Assembly (NCBI GenBank): GCA_938005545.1
Contig: CALKXV010000029.1
Span: forward strand, 1 to 64,000
Direction of reading: 5' to 3'
Source of the DNA: an uncultured Paracoccaceae bacterium
GTDB lineage: Bacteria; Pseudomonadota; Alphaproteobacteria; Rhodobacterales; Rhodobacteraceae
Length of the DNA: 64,000 bases
Under the pieces are notes generated by a model that was not told the origin of the DNA, made no database searches, and saw nothing but the letters and a program-made list of their open reading frames with translations. Every line of letters starts with the position of its first letter. The first letter of the stretch is position 1. Below, one piece after another: positions 8,619-16,367 of the stretch. Position numbers and translations under genes: made by a program.

Positions 8619-8641
8619 TGGCGGGCCACAAGGACCCGCCA
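8619..8641 (-). terminator. Intrinsic terminator of the phasin gene
   Basis: A 7-bp perfect stem (TGGCGGG with CCCGCCA, nine-base loop) is followed on the minus strand by TTTTTC (8614-8618). It lies 57 bases after the phasin stop and should separate phaP from mipZ. Confidence 0.85.
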
Positions 8642-8697
8642 GACAAGCGCACCAACAAGGGAGGATGTTGGTGATCTTTACTCGTACCTAGAAACTC

Positions 8698-9150
8698 TTA
8701 CTTCGCAGTCGCTTTCTTAGCGGCAGCAGTCATCTCTTCTGTGGCTTTTTTGACAGCCTTCTGAGCGTCTTCGCCTACGTCTTTGCCGGCAGCCATCATA
8801 AGTTCAACAGTTTCCATCTGAACTTTCTTGGCAACTTCAGCGAAAGCAGCAGCCGACTCGGCGCTCATCTCAGCTTGCGAAGACGCGAAATCGGTCATCG
8901 CTTTTGTATAATCAGCAACGTCATCTTTGGGGTTTGAAATGACGCCCATTTTGCCGATTGTCGACTTTGTCCAACCAGCGGAAATCTCGGTTGATTTCTC
9001 AGCGGCTTCCAGAACGACTTTCGACATTTTGTCTGCGAAAGCGGCCTGGGATTTGAATGCGTCTGTGAACGCGGCGGTGTCTACTGGGAATGCACCCATC
9101 ATGTCGTTCATGATCTTTGTGTAGTCTGCTGCAGCTGCTGCTTTAGCCAT
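8698..9150 (-). CDS. phaP: Phasin (polyhydroxyalkanoate granule-coating protein)
   Basis: A 150-residue, all-helical, alanine- and lysine-rich protein with a KATEEMTAAAKKATAK tail and no transmembrane segment, matching small alphaproteobacterial phasins. The segment WTKSTIGKMG near residue 60 and the repeated amphipathic helices fit binding to the granule surface. A GGAG precedes the ATG at 9150. It stands directly downstream of phaC in the same orientation, with an intergenic region carrying two PhaR-like palindromes, so it is probably transcribed from its own strong, PhaR-controlled promoter and stopped by the terminator at 8619-8641. Confidence 0.92.
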   Translation of the reverse strand: MAKAAAAADYTKIMNDMMGAFPVDTAAFTDAFKSQAAFADKMSKVVLEAAEKSTEISAGWTKSTIGKMGVISNPKDDVADYTKAMTDFASSQAEMSAESAAAFAEVAKKVQMETVELMMAAGKDVGEDAQKAVKKATEEMTAAAKKATAK

Positions 9151-9216
9151 GGTCTTTCTCCGTCTTTGAAATAGCGGGAAAGACCCGCCCGTTGTTCGTA
9201 TGATTTAAAGTAACCG

Positions 9217-9256
9217 CTGCACCGCAGCATTTCAAGTGCTTTTTTCTGCACCGCAG
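9217..9256. promoter_or_regulatory. Two PhaR-like palindromes upstream of phaP
   Basis: CTGC-ACC-GCAG occurs at 9217-9227 and again at 9246-9256, 29 bases apart, each followed by A and separated by a T-rich stretch. Paracoccus denitrificans PhaR is known to bind TGC-rich palindromes of this kind before phaP and to release them when PHB is present. Identity of the binding protein here is inferred. Confidence 0.75.
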
Positions 9257-9282
9257 CAATTTTTTTTTCGTTTAAAAACAGA

Positions 9283-11088
9283 TTATTGGCCGACTTTGAC
9301 GACTTCTTTCACATAAGTTCCGGGTGCGGGGCACAAAATTGGGTGAGATTTCTTTGCACCTGCAACACGTGCGGGAACCATCTTTCCAGACCGGGATTTC
9401 AGCCAAGCGTCCCAAGTGGGCCACCAACTTTCGTCATTGAATTCCGCACCCGACAGCCAATCCTCGGATGTGCCCTTCATGTCGGCATTGGTATAATGAC
9501 CGTACTTTTTCTTTGTCGGTGGATTGACGATGCCAGCGATGTGGCCGGATTCAGATAACAGAAACGTTTTCGACCGGCTGCCCAGATTTCGAAAGCCGTT
9601 GTAACAGGATGCCCATGCCGCGATGTGATCCGTTTCGCAGGCAATCGAGCACACCGGAACTTTCACGTCTTTGACCGTGACTGTCTCGCCCAGAACCTCA
9701 AAGCCTTCGTTCGCAAACCGGTTCTGTTGGCAAAGCCCCCGTAGGTATTCCATCAACATCGCCGCAGGCAGATGCGTGCCGTCACCATTCCAATACAAAA
9801 GATCAAAAGCAGGCGGCGCCTCGCCCATCATATAGCTACGAATGGCTGGGCCATATATCAGATCGTTTGATCGCAGGTAGCTGAACGTCCGGCTCATGAT
9901 GAAATATTCGAGAATGCCAACTCGGTTCGATTGTTCTTCGATCGCGTCTACAAAATCGTCTGTGAGGAAGACACCGAATTCGCCTTGATCCGAGAAATCC
10001 GTCAAGGTTGTAAAGAAGGTCGCCGACTTCACCGACGTGTCGCCGCGCTTTTCCATCAAAGCCAAGGCCATCGACAAGGTGGTTCCCGCGATGCAATAGC
10101 CGACCGCGTTCACTTCTTTCTCACCAGTGATGGTTTTGACCTGATCAATCGCCGTCAGAAATCCCTTTTTAACGTAACCATCCATGCCGAAATCGCGATA
10201 AGTTTCGTCAGGGTTTTTCCATGACACCACGAACAGCGTATAGCCCTGATCGACGATCCATTTGATCAGGCTGTTTTTCTCTTTCAGGTCCAGAATATAG
10301 AACCGGTTGATCCAGGGCGGAAATATCACAAGCGGTGTCTTGTGCACGGTTTCTGTGGTCGGTGCGTATTGGATTAACTCGAGGATCTCATTGCGGAACA
10401 CCACGGAACCTTCGGTTGATCCAATGTTGCGACCGACTTCAAACGCCTCTTTGTCGGCCAATGTCACCATCAGTTCGCCATCGGCGTTTTCAACGTCGCG
10501 CACGAGGTTTTCCAAACCACTGACCAAGGATTGCCCGTTTGTTTCAACGGCGCGGGCCAAGGCCTCGGGATTGGTTCCCAGAAAGTTCGTAGGGCTCATC
10601 ATGTCAATGATTTGACGTGTGAAATAGCGTAACCGCTTGTGATCGCGTTCCTCTAGATCATCCAAGCCTTCAACGGCCTCGGAAATCGCCTCTGCCGACG
10701 TCAAATATTGCTGTTTGATGAAATTGAAATAGGGATGTTGCGACCAGAGCGGGCTGGCAAAACGTGGATCGTTCGGGCTGTCGTCTTCGGCGGGGGTCAG
10801 AATCGCCTGCATAAGCTTTTGCTGTGTATCCATATATTGGGTCAGCGATTTGCCCCAGAATTCGACTTGATTCTCAAAAACACGTGATGGGCTGGTCATG
10901 ACATCGGATGTGTATGCGGCGGCGGCTTTCGCAAAAAGATCTTGTCCGGGGCCCTGAAGACCGGGGTTTATCTCTTTTTTCTGGGAAACGGCAGACATAA
11001 GCCGTTGAGACAATTCCTCAATCCGAGCGAGGTTTGCATTCAACACTTCAAGGTTTTCCGCCGCGTTATCGTTTTCTTCAGTTGTCAT
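9283..11088 (-). CDS. phaC: Class I poly(3-hydroxyalkanoate) polymerase PhaC
   Basis: A 601-residue enzyme with the full class I layout: variable helical N-terminus, PhaC_N domain from about residue 105, then an alpha/beta-hydrolase core. The catalytic cysteine is Cys332 in GYCIAG (the lipase-like G-x-C-x-G/A box), with Asp487 in CETDHIAAW and His516 in SESGHIAGI. It polymerises (R)-3-hydroxybutyryl-CoA into PHB at the granule surface. It is divergent from phaZ across a 108-base region with PhaR-like sites, and upstream of phaP. Precursors would come from PhaA and PhaB, encoded 46 kb away in this window. No signal peptide. Confidence 0.97.
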   Translation of the reverse strand: MTTEENDNAAENLEVLNANLARIEELSQRLMSAVSQKKEINPGLQGPGQDLFAKAAAAYTSDVMTSPSRVFENQVEFWGKSLTQYMDTQQKLMQAILTPAEDDSPNDPRFASPLWSQHPYFNFIKQQYLTSAEAISEAVEGLDDLEERDHKRLRYFTRQIIDMMSPTNFLGTNPEALARAVETNGQSLVSGLENLVRDVENADGELMVTLADKEAFEVGRNIGSTEGSVVFRNEILELIQYAPTTETVHKTPLVIFPPWINRFYILDLKEKNSLIKWIVDQGYTLFVVSWKNPDETYRDFGMDGYVKKGFLTAIDQVKTITGEKEVNAVGYCIAGTTLSMALALMEKRGDTSVKSATFFTTLTDFSDQGEFGVFLTDDFVDAIEEQSNRVGILEYFIMSRTFSYLRSNDLIYGPAIRSYMMGEAPPAFDLLYWNGDGTHLPAAMLMEYLRGLCQQNRFANEGFEVLGETVTVKDVKVPVCSIACETDHIAAWASCYNGFRNLGSRSKTFLLSESGHIAGIVNPPTKKKYGHYTNADMKGTSEDWLSGAEFNDESWWPTWDAWLKSRSGKMVPARVAGAKKSHPILCPAPGTYVKEVVKVGQ

Positions 11089-11109
11089 AGACCATTATCC
11101 AACTTACTT

Positions 11110-11150
11110 TGCACCTGCAGCATTGAGCCTATGTAATGGTGCAAGTCGCA
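11110..11150. promoter_or_regulatory. Candidate PhaR sites between phaC and phaZ
   Basis: TGCACCTGCAG (11110-11120, followed by CA) and TGCAAGTCGCA (11140-11150) lie in the 108-base divergent promoter region. They resemble the stronger phaP sites but are less symmetrical. One regulator could act on both directions. Confidence 0.5.
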
Positions 11151-11196
11151 GGTGGCAAAGCGACGTTTTGGCTCGGGGTTTGCTAGGAGTTTTTCC

Positions 11197-12453
11197 ATGC
11201 GTCACATGATGTCCTACGATCTAATTGAGACGATCCGCAATACCAACCAATGGGTCGGTGCAACGGCGTCGGCCATGGCATCTTATCCGATCTGGGGCGG
11301 CGTGCCTAATCCTGCGATCAATATGATGGCTGCTTGGGGCGAAGTGACGGAACGTAGTTTTGCGCGCATGGTCGTAAAACCCGATTGGGGCATCAATTCT
11401 GTTGTCGGGTCAGACGGACGCGATCACATTGTTTCCGTCGAAACCGAAATCGCCCGCCCCTTTGGCGACCTGATCCGGTTCCACGTGCAAGGTCGTCCTG
11501 AAAAGCGCCGTCGCATTCTGTTGGTCGCGCCGATGTCCGGCCATTATGCCACGCTGCTTCGTTCGACCGTACAAAGCCTGTTGCCGGATGCCGAGGTTTG
11601 GATCACCGATTGGCACAATGCGCGCGACATTCCTGTCAGCGCCGGTAAATTCGATGTCGAAGACTACACGCTCTATCTGGCTGATTTCTTCCGCCACCTT
11701 GGACCAACGATTAACGTCGTTGCGGTTTGTCAGCCCGCCCCATTGGCATTGGCTGCAACCGCTTACTTGGCTGCCGAAGACCCGAAAGCTCAGCCCCGGA
11801 CATTGACTCTGATCGGCGGGCCGATTGACCCGGATGCCGCCGCAACTGACGTTACCGATTTTGGCCGTCGCGTTACCATGGGTCAATTGGAACAACTCAT
11901 CATCCAACGCGTCGGCTTCAAATATGCGGGCGTCGGACGCAAGGTTTATCCCGGTCTTCTTCAGTTGTCGTCATTCATGTCGATGAACAGCGAAACCCAT
12001 TCCCGCGCGTTTAGCGATCAGATCATGCGTGTCGCCAAGGGGGATGCGGGCGATCACGACAAGCACAACAAGTTCTATGACGAATATTTGGCCGTTATGG
12101 ACATGACAGCAGAATTCTATCTGTCGACCGTCGAACGCGTCTTCAAAAATCGCGACATTGCCCGAAACGCGTTTGAGGTGAACGGACGTCTGGTCGATAT
12201 CGCTGCGATTACGGATGTTGCCGTGAAAACCGTTGAAGGCGAGAACGACGATATTTCAGCGCCCGGACAGTGTAAGGCCGCGCTTGACTTGCTAACCGGG
12301 CTGCCTGAGGCACGCAAAGCGTCCCACCTTGAACCGGGGGCAGGCCACTACGGCATTTTCGCGGGCAAGAGCTGGCGCAACAACATCCGTCCACTGGTTC
12401 TAGATTTCATTGATCAGAACACGCCCGGTCGTCGAAAAAAGAAAACCGCCTAG
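11197..12453 (+). CDS. phaZ: Intracellular polyhydroxyalkanoate depolymerase PhaZ
   Basis: The ATG at 11197 is preferred over an in-frame GTG at 11152 because AGGAG (11185-11189) is correctly spaced and the resulting start, MRHMMSYDLIETIRNT, matches the family. The product is 418 residues. Intracellular depolymerases of this type use a cysteine nucleophile: here Cys178 in VVAVCQPAPLAL. The C-terminal GAGHYGIFAGKSWR segment holds the catalytic His. No signal peptide, in keeping with action on native granules in the cytoplasm. It releases 3-hydroxybutyrate or its oligomers. It faces away from phaC, and the gene order phaZ/phaC/phaP is the usual one in Rhodobacteraceae. Confidence 0.94.
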   Translation: MRHMMSYDLIETIRNTNQWVGATASAMASYPIWGGVPNPAINMMAAWGEVTERSFARMVVKPDWGINSVVGSDGRDHIVSVETEIARPFGDLIRFHVQGRPEKRRRILLVAPMSGHYATLLRSTVQSLLPDAEVWITDWHNARDIPVSAGKFDVEDYTLYLADFFRHLGPTINVVAVCQPAPLALAATAYLAAEDPKAQPRTLTLIGGPIDPDAAATDVTDFGRRVTMGQLEQLIIQRVGFKYAGVGRKVYPGLLQLSSFMSMNSETHSRAFSDQIMRVAKGDAGDHDKHNKFYDEYLAVMDMTAEFYLSTVERVFKNRDIARNAFEVNGRLVDIAAITDVAVKTVEGENDDISAPGQCKAALDLLTGLPEARKASHLEPGAGHYGIFAGKSWRNNIRPLVLDFIDQNTPGRRKKKTA

Positions 12454-12456
12454 GCG

Positions 12457-12744
12457 CTACGTCCAATTGACATGACCACCGCCCGGCAAGGCGGCGCGGG
12501 CCCGCATCGGGTAATCCGGTGCGTGATCCGATGCGTCGCAGAATTGCTGCACCCAAGCGTCATCCATTAACAAAAAATCCAGTACCGAGGCGAGGAAGTC
12601 ACGATCTTTTGCGCGCTCGCGCAGATCTGCCTCGGAAGCGCCGGTTGAGCCAAGAAAAACAGGCAAAAGCTCATCGTTTCCGACCAGCCACGACAAGGCC
12701 TCAAGAGCCAGTATCTCGGCGGATTGCTGCGTAAGGGGCGTCAT
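12457..12744 (-). CDS. DUF3572 domain protein
   Basis: A 95-residue protein with the DUF3572 pattern: ALEALSWLVGNDELLPVFLGSTG in the N-terminal half (the first twenty residues are the most conserved part) and FLLMDDAWVQQFCD toward the C-terminus. The function of the family is unknown. In alphaproteobacteria it is commonly encoded beside pleD, as here, where the two genes are divergent across 82 bases. It converges on phaZ with only three bases between the stops. No signal peptide or membrane segment. Confidence 0.85.
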   Translation of the reverse strand: MTPLTQQSAEILALEALSWLVGNDELLPVFLGSTGASEADLRERAKDRDFLASVLDFLLMDDAWVQQFCDASDHAPDYPMRARAALPGGGHVNWT

Positions 12745-12826
12745 GGGCTATCCGTAGAAAGGGTTTGTTAACGCTTATGAGAAATCAATGAACGGGTGAA
12801 CCAGAATTTTAGGCAAATTTATCATC

Positions 12827-14236
12827 ATGCCAAAGTGCTTACTGATTATTGATCCGTTACCAACCAATCGAATTCGGCTGTCCGCTGTTTTTGAAGCGGC
12901 TCAGTATGACGTTTTCGCCATCGATAGCCCTCACGACACAGCACGATTCGAACATCCCGATCCCGATCTTATTGTGCTTGGTATCAACGGCGATCAACCG
13001 GTCAAGGCGTTGGCGGCAGTGAAATCGTCTGGCATTGCTCCCGATATACCAGTTTTTTGTCTCGACACCGATGCCTCGCCGCTTCGACGACTGCAAGCGT
13101 TGCGCAATGGCGCGCGCGATATGCTTGCACGTTCTGTGCCCGACGCGCTGTTGCTGGCGCGCTTGCGCAGTCTGATCCGCGAAGGCGACGCAGAACGCGA
13201 ATGCGAACGCCGTCGCGTCACCGCGACCAGCTTTGGGTTTGCCGAGGCGATGACACCCTTCGGAACGCCCGCACGTGTCGCCTGTGTTATGGCGGCAGAC
13301 GCACCAATGATCGTTCCCGACATTCTTTCCAGCGCAATGTCCCATAGGCTTGAAATTCTGACACTCGAAGATGCCTTGCGCGGTGCCTCAACCGGTATAG
13401 AACCTGATGCCTATCTGATCGTACCGGGCTCGGACGAAGACGCTTTGGAAACGCTTCTTCCGGAGTTGCGCGTCCGCAGCCATTCGCGCCATGCCCCGGT
13501 GATGGTGCTGCATCAAGCCGATCAGCCGACCCAAGCCATTCGCGCACTGAACCTCGGCGCCAGCGACATCGCAGCCGACACCGCCAGCGGCGATGAACTG
13601 GCGATCCGCATCGACGAAATGTTGCGCCGGAAACGTCTGCGCGACACGCTTCGCCAAACCAACGAGCAAAGCTATCGGCTAGCTGTCACCGATCCTTTAA
13701 CCGGCCTTTACAACCGTCGCTATGCCGAAGCCTATCTGGCTGATCTTCTTATGCGCGAGGTTGATCAAAACCGCGGCTATGTGATGATGCTGGTCGATCT
13801 CGACCACTTCAAAGTCATCAACGACGAACATGGTCATCCAGTTGGCGACAAAGTGCTTTGCGAAGTGGCCGCCCGGCTTCGCGACAACCTGCGCGCGGGG
13901 GATCTGGTGTCACGCCATGGTGGCGAAGAATTTCTGGTGGTCCTGCCTGATGCCGACACGCTGGAAGGCGAGATGACGGCGGAACGTTTACGCGCGGCCA
14001 TTGATGAAAAACCGATCGCACTGGAAACGGGCGAAGAAATCAACGTTACTGCAAGCATTGGTGTCGGCTTCAGTCAAAATCACGAAAAACCCGAAGTGGC
14101 CGCGAGAACCGGCACCTTCGATGTGGCGGAAATGACCAGCCCACCTTCGCTACAGCGCTTGTTCGATGCCGCCGACGCAGCCCTTTACCGCGCCAAGAAT
14201 GCAGGCCGGAATCGCGTCGAGTTCAGCGTCTCCTAA
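12827..14236 (+). CDS. pleD: PleD-like diguanylate cyclase with two degenerate receivers
   Basis: A 469-residue protein with the PleD layout REC (1-120), REC (about 150-265), GGDEF (about 290-469). The cyclase looks active: GGEEF at 365-369, LVDLDHFKVIND upstream, and an RxxD inhibitory site (RAGD, 356-359) five residues before the GGEEF loop. The first receiver is abnormal: the phosphoacceptor position in DLIVLGING is Gly52 where PleD has Asp, and the acidic pair is IDP rather than VDD. The second receiver also lacks an Asp (YLIVPGSDED). Cyclic-di-GMP synthesis is therefore unlikely to be switched by phosphorylation at the usual site. Neighbouring DUF3572 supports the PleD orthology. Confidence 0.88.
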   Translation: MPKCLLIIDPLPTNRIRLSAVFEAAQYDVFAIDSPHDTARFEHPDPDLIVLGINGDQPVKALAAVKSSGIAPDIPVFCLDTDASPLRRLQALRNGARDMLARSVPDALLLARLRSLIREGDAERECERRRVTATSFGFAEAMTPFGTPARVACVMAADAPMIVPDILSSAMSHRLEILTLEDALRGASTGIEPDAYLIVPGSDEDALETLLPELRVRSHSRHAPVMVLHQADQPTQAIRALNLGASDIAADTASGDELAIRIDEMLRRKRLRDTLRQTNEQSYRLAVTDPLTGLYNRRYAEAYLADLLMREVDQNRGYVMMLVDLDHFKVINDEHGHPVGDKVLCEVAARLRDNLRAGDLVSRHGGEEFLVVLPDADTLEGEMTAERLRAAIDEKPIALETGEEINVTASIGVGFSQNHEKPEVAARTGTFDVAEMTSPPSLQRLFDAADAALYRAKNAGRNRVEFSVS

Positions 14237-14717
14237 GCGACTTCAACGATTCTTCCAGACGGTCGGCATAGGCCGCGCGCCCTTCGGCGTCCATTTCGCT
14301 CAGGCGGTTCAACAACAGGCTTTCACCCAGTTCCTGACGCCCTTGCGCGACTTGCCGTTGATCCTGCATCAGACGCATCACGTCTTCGGGCACAAAGGGA
14401 TCCGCGCGAAGTGCCGCCAAAAACGCTTCGAAACGCCCGCGCAGACTGTTGCGGTTCTCACGGAATCTTTTGGACTCGCGGCGCACATCCCTTAGAAGGG
14501 CGTGCCGGTCGTCTCGCTCCAAGGCGCGTACGAATGGTTCACCGATGACGCTACGAACCTTACCGGCGACGCGGTCCCTCTGATCTGGGCGGTCTGGTGA
14601 AAACGAGCGGCCCACGATCGCGCCGACCACCAAAAGGTTCAAGGCCAGCGAGACGAACAAGACCGGCATAACCCAGCGACGGCGACGGGGGATTGGTTCT
14701 GGCATTTGATCACTCAT
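14223..14717 (-). CDS. Periplasmic heavy-metal-sensor-like protein (Spy/CpxP-type)
   Basis: A 164-residue protein with one N-terminal membrane anchor (about residues 15-36, MPVLFVSLALNLLVVGAIVG) and a periplasmic, highly charged helical domain rich in Arg/Glu. This resembles the heavy-metal-resistance/CnrX-like family, but no metal-binding His cluster is visible. The start ATG overlaps the preceding gene's stop by eight bases (ATGAGTGA), implying translational coupling. It is the last gene of an operon EF-hand protein, ECF sigma factor, one-TM protein, this gene. Its end overlaps the end of pleD by 14 bases. It may take part in signal sensing for the sigma factor, by analogy with CnrX; that is inference. 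Confidence 0.7.
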   Translation of the reverse strand: MSDQMPEPIPRRRRWVMPVLFVSLALNLLVVGAIVGRSFSPDRPDQRDRVAGKVRSVIGEPFVRALERDDRHALLRDVRRESKRFRENRNSLRGRFEAFLAALRADPFVPEDVMRLMQDQRQVAQGRQELGESLLLNRLSEMDAEGRAAYADRLEESLKSLRRR

Positions 14718-15054
14718 CGAAAAGACTACCCATATCGGCGCCCGGCAGAAACGCAGTCAATTCGACCGAACTGTCCGCCAAAAGGCTAAATGCGTCGAAA
14801 CTCTCGGGCATAGCAAACCCTAACCAGATGCCGGCCAAGGTTGCCCCAGACAGACCGGACGCCGTGAATACGCCAGCCAGCCAGCTTGTACGTCGCAGAA
14901 CTGGCTGAGGGTGCGAAACAGAACGAGGCAACGCGGCATCCGCATCGGCTTCAAGGCGCGCCATAAAGTCTGGCGTTGGTTCGAAACGTCGGGTGCGTTC
15001 AGCCTGAAACAGCGCATCAAGAGCTGCATCATCGCGTGGATCATCCGTCATCAC
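14710..15054 (-). CDS. One-TM protein, candidate anti-sigma factor
   Basis: A 114-residue protein with a cytoplasmic-looking N-terminal half (acidic, DPRDDAALDALFQAERTRR, then FEPTPDFMARLEADAD), a transmembrane stretch at about residues 58-82, and a short C-terminal tail. The start overlaps the ECF sigma gene's end by 14 bases, so the two are translationally coupled. Position directly after an ECF sigma gene, a single TM helix and a small N-terminal domain fit an anti-sigma factor. There is no zinc-binding HxxxCxxC motif, so the role rests on context. Similar short proteins are sometimes annotated as dihydroorotate dehydrogenase, for which I see no support. Confidence 0.65.
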   Translation of the reverse strand: MMTDDPRDDAALDALFQAERTRRFEPTPDFMARLEADADAALPRSVSHPQPVLRRTSWLAGVFTASGLSGATLAGIWLGFAMPESFDAFSLLADSSVELTAFLPGADMGSLFDE

Positions 15055-15646
15055 TATACCCCAGTTCTTCTTTTCGCCCGGACAATGCGGTCTTTAACGC
15101 GCGCCTGCCCCGAGCTGTCAAACTTTCCACGGCCTCGACCCCGATGTCCATGATCTTGGCAATGTCCGGGTTCGAGACGCCTTCCAAGTGCCGCAAGATC
15201 ACGGCTTGGCGCTGTCGGTCAGGCAATGTGTTTAGTGCCTCCGTCAAAGCCTCGGACCGTGCAACGTCGGTCATCGCCTCAACCGCACTGGCCAGATCGG
15301 CTTTGGGTTCAGCGACGTCATCGATGTTTATTTGGCTACCGCGTCGTTTTCGCAACCGGTCGGTGCAGAGGTTCGCCGTCACCCGGTAGGCCCAGGTTGA
15401 TACCTTGGCTTCCCCTTGCCGCCAATCTGGTGCGATTTTCCAAAGCCTTAGCATGGTTTCCTGCACCACGTCTTCGGCTTCCGCACGATCCTGTAAGACG
15501 CGCGTCGCGTAGCCAAACAGAATTGGCGACAAACGACGGACCATTTCACGCCCCGCCAACGCGTCTCCGTTGGCGTAAGACACCAAAAGCGCGTCATCCG
15601 GCACGTCTCGCGCCGCATCGGGCGCATGTGAAAGGCGTTGATCCAT
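15041..15646 (-). CDS. ECF-family RNA polymerase sigma factor
   Basis: A 201-residue ECF sigma factor. Region 2 includes DAEDVVQETMLRLW-like residues (AEAEDVVQETMLRLWK) and the -10-binding STWAYRVTANLCTDRLRKR. Region 4 carries LPDRQRQAVILRHLEGVSNPDIAKIM followed by a helix-turn-helix in its first half. It lies between an exported EF-hand protein gene upstream and a one-TM candidate anti-sigma gene downstream, suggesting an envelope-responsive regulon. No autoregulatory promoter of the GGAAC/CGTT type with correct spacing was identified. The start ATG at 15646 gives a normal length. Confidence 0.92.
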   Translation of the reverse strand: MDQRLSHAPDAARDVPDDALLVSYANGDALAGREMVRRLSPILFGYATRVLQDRAEAEDVVQETMLRLWKIAPDWRQGEAKVSTWAYRVTANLCTDRLRKRRGSQINIDDVAEPKADLASAVEAMTDVARSEALTEALNTLPDRQRQAVILRHLEGVSNPDIAKIMDIGVEAVESLTARGRRALKTALSGRKEELGYSDDG

Positions 15647-15700
15647 TCTGCTTCGGGCCTAACGCCGGACACCCCAAAGGGCAATCCGGCGCCAAGTGCC

Positions 15701-16201
15701 TTAGTTCCGACCGCGGTCACCGCCACGCTCGCCACCATGTCCGCGACGTTTGCCGCCACGTTCTGCCATTCGCTCTTTGGCCGCTTCGAATTCTTCGGCA
15801 GAAACACCGCCCGAATTGTCTACATCGAACCGCGAGATCATCCGCTCACTGATGCCGCGTCCACGACGTTGCTCCAAGACATCGCGACTAAGAGCGCCAT
15901 CACCATCGGCATCAAGCCGTGCAAAACGCGCGGCCGCCTGTTCTGCTGCATGGGCGACTGCCACAGCCGTGAACTCTTCTTCGTTTACGCTTCCGTCACC
16001 ATTGGCGTCCATTTCTGCGAACCGGGCATCGCGCAGTGCCGTAAGATCTTCAGTGGTGATTTCTCCACTGCCATCGGCGTCAAGCGTTTCAAAATTCAAG
16101 GCAGCACGGCCCTCACCGCTGTGGCTTTTTGCGACAGCGACGCCTGTACCTGCAAGGATCAGGGTTGCTGCGACCACAATCTTCAATGTCGATTTTTCCA
16201 T
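15701..16201 (-). CDS. Exported EF-hand calcium-binding protein
   Basis: The ATG at 16201 follows GGAGAG and gives a 166-residue protein with a signal peptide (MEKSTLKIVVAATLILAGTG, cleavage near VAVAKS). Four EF-hand-like loops follow: DADGSGEITTED, DANGDGSVNEEE, DADGDGALSRDV and DVDNSGGVSAEE. The first three have the full set of acidic and glycine ligands; the fourth has Asn-Ser substitutions. The C-terminus is Arg/Gly-rich. It should bind calcium in the periplasm. It is the first gene of an operon with the ECF sigma factor 54 bases downstream, which suggests, without proving, a calcium or envelope cue. Confidence 0.88.
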   Translation of the reverse strand: MEKSTLKIVVAATLILAGTGVAVAKSHSGEGRAALNFETLDADGSGEITTEDLTALRDARFAEMDANGDGSVNEEEFTAVAVAHAAEQAAARFARLDADGDGALSRDVLEQRRGRGISERMISRFDVDNSGGVSAEEFEAAKERMAERGGKRRGHGGERGGDRGRN

Positions 16202-16367
16202 TCTACTCTCTCCAACAATTGGTTTCTGATAGATCAAACGCAGCAGCCTGCACTTTCCGTCGAAAAAAGTTTCTGTTTGGGCAAGTGAGTGATAACGCCA
16301 AACCTTAACCCGCCATTTACCTAAAAGAATTCATAACGGCCGTACCCACAGAACAGGAGCGGCGCGC

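Noticed and set aside
15226-15852. 208-residue plus-strand frame across the sigma gene
   Set aside because: Antisense to the ECF sigma and EF-hand genes, no supported start and no conserved residues.
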